Below, piece by piece: positions 61,108 to 64,000 of a stretch of 64,000 nt of DNA; position 1 is the stretch's first letter; the number at the start of each line of letters is the position of its first letter. The notes below the pieces were generated by a model that was given only the letters and a program-made list of their open reading frames with translations, was not told the origin of the DNA and made no database searches. The stretch is from Globisporangium splendens (Eukaryota > Oomycota > Peronosporomycetes > Pythiales > Pythiaceae), in contig VFIW01000042.1 in the NCBI GenBank assembly GCA_006386115.1, forward strand, positions 1 through 64,000. Reading direction: 5' to 3'. A program made the position numbers and the translations under genes.

Positions 61108-62559
61108 ATGCGCGACGAATCTCCAGACGACGACTCACATCCCGACTCGCCCTCCAACACGCACATTCCTTCCTACATGATGCTGCAGCAAGAGGAGCAA
61201 CACGCGGACGAGTTCGCGCTCATCCGCCGCAAGCGTCCGCGCTCGCCGCCGGCCGCCGACCAGCAGCAGCAGCAGCGCCTGCTCTCGTTCGCCAACTTCA
61301 CGTCCGCGGTGCTGGATGCGCACCGCCCTGCTCCAGTCGCGCCTGCGATGGTGCTGCCTCGCATCTCGCAGCTGCTGAGCAGCCAGAGCTGCGCGATGGC
61401 GCCCGCGGCCTCACGCCAGCGGATCTCGGAGAGCGGCGACTTTGTTGAGCGCGTGCACGGCAGCCCGCTGCCTTCGATAGCGGCGACGACGTGCGCCGAA
61501 GACGACGACGACGACGACACGTCGGAGATCGAGGACAAGACCCCGTGGCCGTCGGCGAACCAGTACCACGACATCTTCAGCAACATGAGCGCGCACAGCA
61601 ACATCCCAGTGTACGACCTGGGCGTCGACCCGCGCGGCGTGCCACTGCATCCAGAGTTTATTTACAGCGAACCGGTGTCGTGCATGTACTTCCTCAAGTG
61701 CAGTCAGCTTTTGGGGAAAGGATCCTTCGGCTTTCCACGCAAGAAAAAAGCAGCCGGTGCGACCGAGTCGAGCAACAAGAAGGGCAGTGGCGCCGCTGCC
61801 GCCAAGGGCAAGAAGGAGTCGAGCAAGGACTTCGAGTGGCGCAAGATGAGCTTCGTCACGGGTCTCCCCAAGAAGCAGCCGATCGTACGCTACATCACGG
61901 CGACGTGCTACAGCCGCGCGACCGACGTGTCGACCAAGAAGAAAGTGTTCCGTATGCATGCGGTCATGCTCGCGGATGCGACGGGGAATGGTGAAATGGG
62001 TGACTATGTGCTGGTGCACATCCGCGCGGGTGGTAGCAAGCGCGTCGGTCTTCGTGCCAGCGCCTCGGAGATGGATCCACAGACCAATGTGTCGGCGCCA
62101 TCGTCGCCGGGTGCTCCTGTGTGCGAGGACACTAGCGACGACGTCAAGCGTCCAGTGTCGCCGCCATTGGCGTCGGTGTCGAGCTACAACAGCCAAGCGG
62201 CGTCGACGTCCCCACACAACAAGAAGCTCTTGCACGCCGACTTCTCGGCGTCGACGCACCACAACGTTGGCAAGTCGCCCAGCTTTGGCAAGTTTATGAT
62301 GCCTCGAAGCCCACCGCAGATGCACCAGCAGCCGTCCCACTCAGCTGCGATGATGCGCCACCCAATGATGACGACGTCGCCGACCTTGCCGACTGTGGCT
62401 GCGCCAACGTTCGACGTGTCCAAGTTCAACAATGCGCGCCAGGTGATGCGCGACATGATCCTGCAGTCGTGCAGCTCGCGCGACGAGATGGCCAAGTACG
62501 TGCACTGCCTGCAAGAAGAACTCGCTGCGCTGCAGCGCCAGACCAGCAGCTCCAATTAG
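61108..62559 (+). CDS. Unknown protein with Gln, Asp and Ser-rich regions (483 aa)
   Basis: Single exon, ATG at 61108. A short QQQQQ run and a DDDDDD run flank a Ser-rich N-terminal third. Residues about 155-320 are the only non-repetitive part (ANQYHDIFSNMSAHSNIPVY, VRYITATCYSRATDV, GDYVLVHIRAGGSKRVG), perhaps a globular domain, interrupted by a Lys-rich insert. The C-terminus ends in a predicted helix (MRDMILQSCSSRDEMAKYVH, LQEELAALQRQ). No signal peptide or membrane segment. The composition suggests a nuclear or cytosolic regulatory protein. Family not recognised. Confidence 0.65.
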   Translation: MRDESPDDDSHPDSPSNTHIPSYMMLQQEEQHADEFALIRRKRPRSPPAADQQQQQRLLSFANFTSAVLDAHRPAPVAPAMVLPRISQLLSSQSCAMAPAASRQRISESGDFVERVHGSPLPSIAATTCAEDDDDDDTSEIEDKTPWPSANQYHDIFSNMSAHSNIPVYDLGVDPRGVPLHPEFIYSEPVSCMYFLKCSQLLGKGSFGFPRKKKAAGATESSNKKGSGAAAAKGKKESSKDFEWRKMSFVTGLPKKQPIVRYITATCYSRATDVSTKKKVFRMHAVMLADATGNGEMGDYVLVHIRAGGSKRVGLRASASEMDPQTNVSAPSSPGAPVCEDTSDDVKRPVSPPLASVSSYNSQAASTSPHNKKLLHADFSASTHHNVGKSPSFGKFMMPRSPPQMHQQPSHSAAMMRHPMMTTSPTLPTVAAPTFDVSKFNNARQVMRDMILQSCSSRDEMAKYVHCLQEELAALQRQTSSSN

Positions 62560-62681
62560 AATAGAGAAAGCTACCCTAAGACCTTATGAATGAGATTATT
62601 TTATTATTACGTCTATCATTTTTGAGCTGCTCAATGTGTCAAGATGGCTACACTTTGTAGAGTTGCTTCAGCTCAGACACG

Positions 62682-63403
62682 ATGGCGACGTCAAAGGAGA
62701 CGAAGGAGTCGTTGTTGGTCTCGCAATGCGTGGCGAAGCGCGCGCGGCAGTTGGAGCGTCTGCAGTTCATGTTCGAGACCACCGTGCGCAAGTTTGTTTG
62801 CGCCATTCCATCACATAGCGGCAAGAGCGCGTTGTCGTACTCACAGAAGGCGGTAGTTGACACGCAAAGCGCCTACCTGACGATGCTTTTCCGCTTTCTC
62901 CAGCAAGAAGAGCGCACGTGCACGCCGCAGCTGTTTAATACGGCACTGCCGCTTGAGGTACCATGGTGCTACTGCAAAATCAACCAACTGGGAGATATTC
63001 TTCTGACACGTTGCTGCAGGACTACGAAGGCATGATGCCTCGACTGCTGGAGCTGCAGGACGAAGAAGAGCACGTGAGTCAGCGCACAGAGCTCCATTGG
63101 CAGGTTCTGAGGCGCAACGTACACGCGGACTTCAAAGTCCAGGAGCTTCTCACCAAATGCGAGCACAAGTGGCTCGCCCCAGTCTACGGAACTGCGTACC
63201 TGCAGCCGACGATTTCCAAGATCCAGGAGCACCATGATGACAAAACCCCGCTCAAAGATGCATCTAATGGCTTTGGCGACGACGGAGAGGAGCTACGACC
63301 TTCACAAAATGTGTTCACTCCTGCTTCGTTCTGCATGCGTCCTGTGGCCGTGGTCAACCACCGACTCTCCTGGGCTCCGCTCACGGCCAAGATCTACAAA
63401 TGA
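62682..63403 (+). CDS. Unknown helical protein (219 aa), two exons
   Basis: Exons 62682-62957 and 63020-63403, phase 0, 62-base intron with the acceptor GCTGCAG. The reading TALPLE|DYEGMMPRLLELQDEE across the junction is smooth. The N-terminal exon is helical with basic residues (AKRARQLERLQFMFETTVRK, YLTMLFRFLQQEERTC). The second is mixed (LLTKCEHKWLAPVYGTAYLQ). No signal peptide or membrane segment. It starts 122 bases after the previous gene on the same strand. Family not recognised. Confidence 0.6.
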
Positions 63404-63550
63404 TATTGTGAATAAAGTATGCATTCCATTGCTTCACGAGTTCCCTCTTGACTTTTGTGCACCTTGTCGCTGATTTTGAACGTAATTTACATGACACAAG
63501 CGCTGCAATTTGGAGCGTGCATCAAACATCTACACGTGCACTCGCACTGC

Positions 63551-64000
63551 TTACCCTTCGCATTCGCCACCTTCTTGGTGCGTTGGCGCTGCCTTTTCTT
63601 TTTGATTTTCATCTTCTTCATGGAAACCGCCAATCTTCTCCGATGAATACCGGCGTCCACGGTGCACAAGCTTGCGCAGTGCGTACTGCACCTCGACGCC
63701 CGAGGGTCTGTCATCGGGTGCAAAACTGAGGCACCGCTGAATAATTTCCTGGATCGGCACGGGACAATCCGAGGCAATGGACGGGCGGATGCACCCGGCA
63801 CAGACGAGGGTCGCGATCTGGTCTCTCTCCATCTCGTCGATGCCCGTCGAGTATGGCAACTCGCAAGTATCGAGTTCCGTCAGCAGCACGCCAAACGAGT
63901 ACATGTCGGTCTGTTCGTTGTAGTCTCGCTCCCCACGAAGCACTTCAGGTGCAAGCCACGCCAACGAATTTTCACTTGGACAGTAGGTCGATCCAGCAGT
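63551..64000 (-). CDS. TKL-like protein kinase, C-terminal end (partial)
   Basis: Continues beyond the right edge; the frame reads inward from base 64000. Visible kinase parts: end of the activation loop and P+1 loop (STYCPSENSLAWLAPEVLRG); subdomain IX (DMYSFGVLLTELDT); and the subdomain XI arginine region (IIQRCLSFAPDDRPSGVEV). These are typical of tyrosine-kinase-like (TKL) serine/threonine kinases, a family expanded in oomycetes. A charged Glu/Lys-rich tail ends at 63551. The catalytic loop and any N-terminal sensor or membrane segment are outside the window. Confidence 0.85.
   Translation of the reverse strand, partial: TAGSTYCPSENSLAWLAPEVLRGERDYNEQTDMYSFGVLLTELDTCELPYSTGIDEMERDQIATLVCAGCIRPSIASDCPVPIQEIIQRCLSFAPDDRPSGVEVQYALRKLVHRGRRYSSEKIGGFHEEDENQKEKAAPTHQEGGECEG

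Noticed and set aside
61411..62340. 309-codon minus-strand ORF opposite the Ser/Gln-rich gene
   Set aside because: The sense ORF is longer, ATG-started and has a credible C-terminal helix. The antisense frame is Arg/His-rich as expected of a shadow of GC-rich coding sequence.
1..64000. tRNA, rRNA and CRISPR arrays
   Set aside because: I looked for B-box-like GGTTCGANTCC sequences, rRNA-like stretches and regularly spaced repeats and saw none that I can support.

Overview
The window looks like an oomycete (water mould) nuclear contig. Evidence: intron-poor genes with short GT-AG introns; a complete set of conserved eukaryotic housekeeping proteins (CDC23/APC8, alanyl-tRNA synthetase, CWC21/SRRM2-like, delta-tubulin); Gln/Ser-rich regulators; and chromodomain-bearing Ty3/gypsy elements. 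The genus cannot be fixed by eye. An intact delta-tubulin suggests a lineage that still builds flagellated zoospores.

Bases 1-27,497 are a nest of LTR retrotransposons with no convincing host gene. Family A (about 650-bp LTR, TGTAA...TTACA) is present four times: a minus-strand partial copy at the left edge (A1), a plus-strand truncated copy facing away from it (A2), and two plus-strand copies (A3, A4) in a tandem array LTR-internal-LTR-internal-LTR at 10,630-25,207. Family B (533-bp LTR, minus strand, 5,478-10,629) abuts truncated A2 on its left and is cut by the array on its right. Family C (gag/protease, minus strand, 25,208-27,497, probable 345-bp LTR) is cut on the other side of the array. 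A3 and A4 have open gag frames, but every pol copy is broken. Two features stand out. The gag-pro junction of family A carries a canonical -1 slippery heptamer followed by a foldable hairpin or pseudoknot. Both family A and the different family B carry a long antisense ORF ending in a coiled coil, overlapping the sense chromodomain region.

Bases 28,004-50,659 are a compact gene block. In order: an LRR-like protein (+), CDC23/APC8 (-), alanyl-tRNA synthetase (-), a CXC/tesmin-type cysteine-rich regulator (+), a secreted Frizzled-CRD-like protein with a GPI-type tail (-), two acidic paralogs (one soluble, one tail-anchored; both -), a two-TM coiled-coil protein (-), a CWC21/SRRM2-like splicing factor (-) and delta-tubulin (+). 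Intron phases were checked for each spliced model. A 268-bp near-perfect direct repeat lies at 41,332 and 43,555.

Bases 50,825-59,283 hold four copies of one unrecognised polytopic membrane-protein family, two on each strand and head-to-head. Each carries a different lesion (1-nt frameshift, 5' truncation with nonsense, 3' truncation, internal deletion). The right end has a long sparse stretch, a Ser/Gln-rich unknown protein, a small two-exon unknown protein, and the C-terminal end of a TKL-like protein kinase running off the window.
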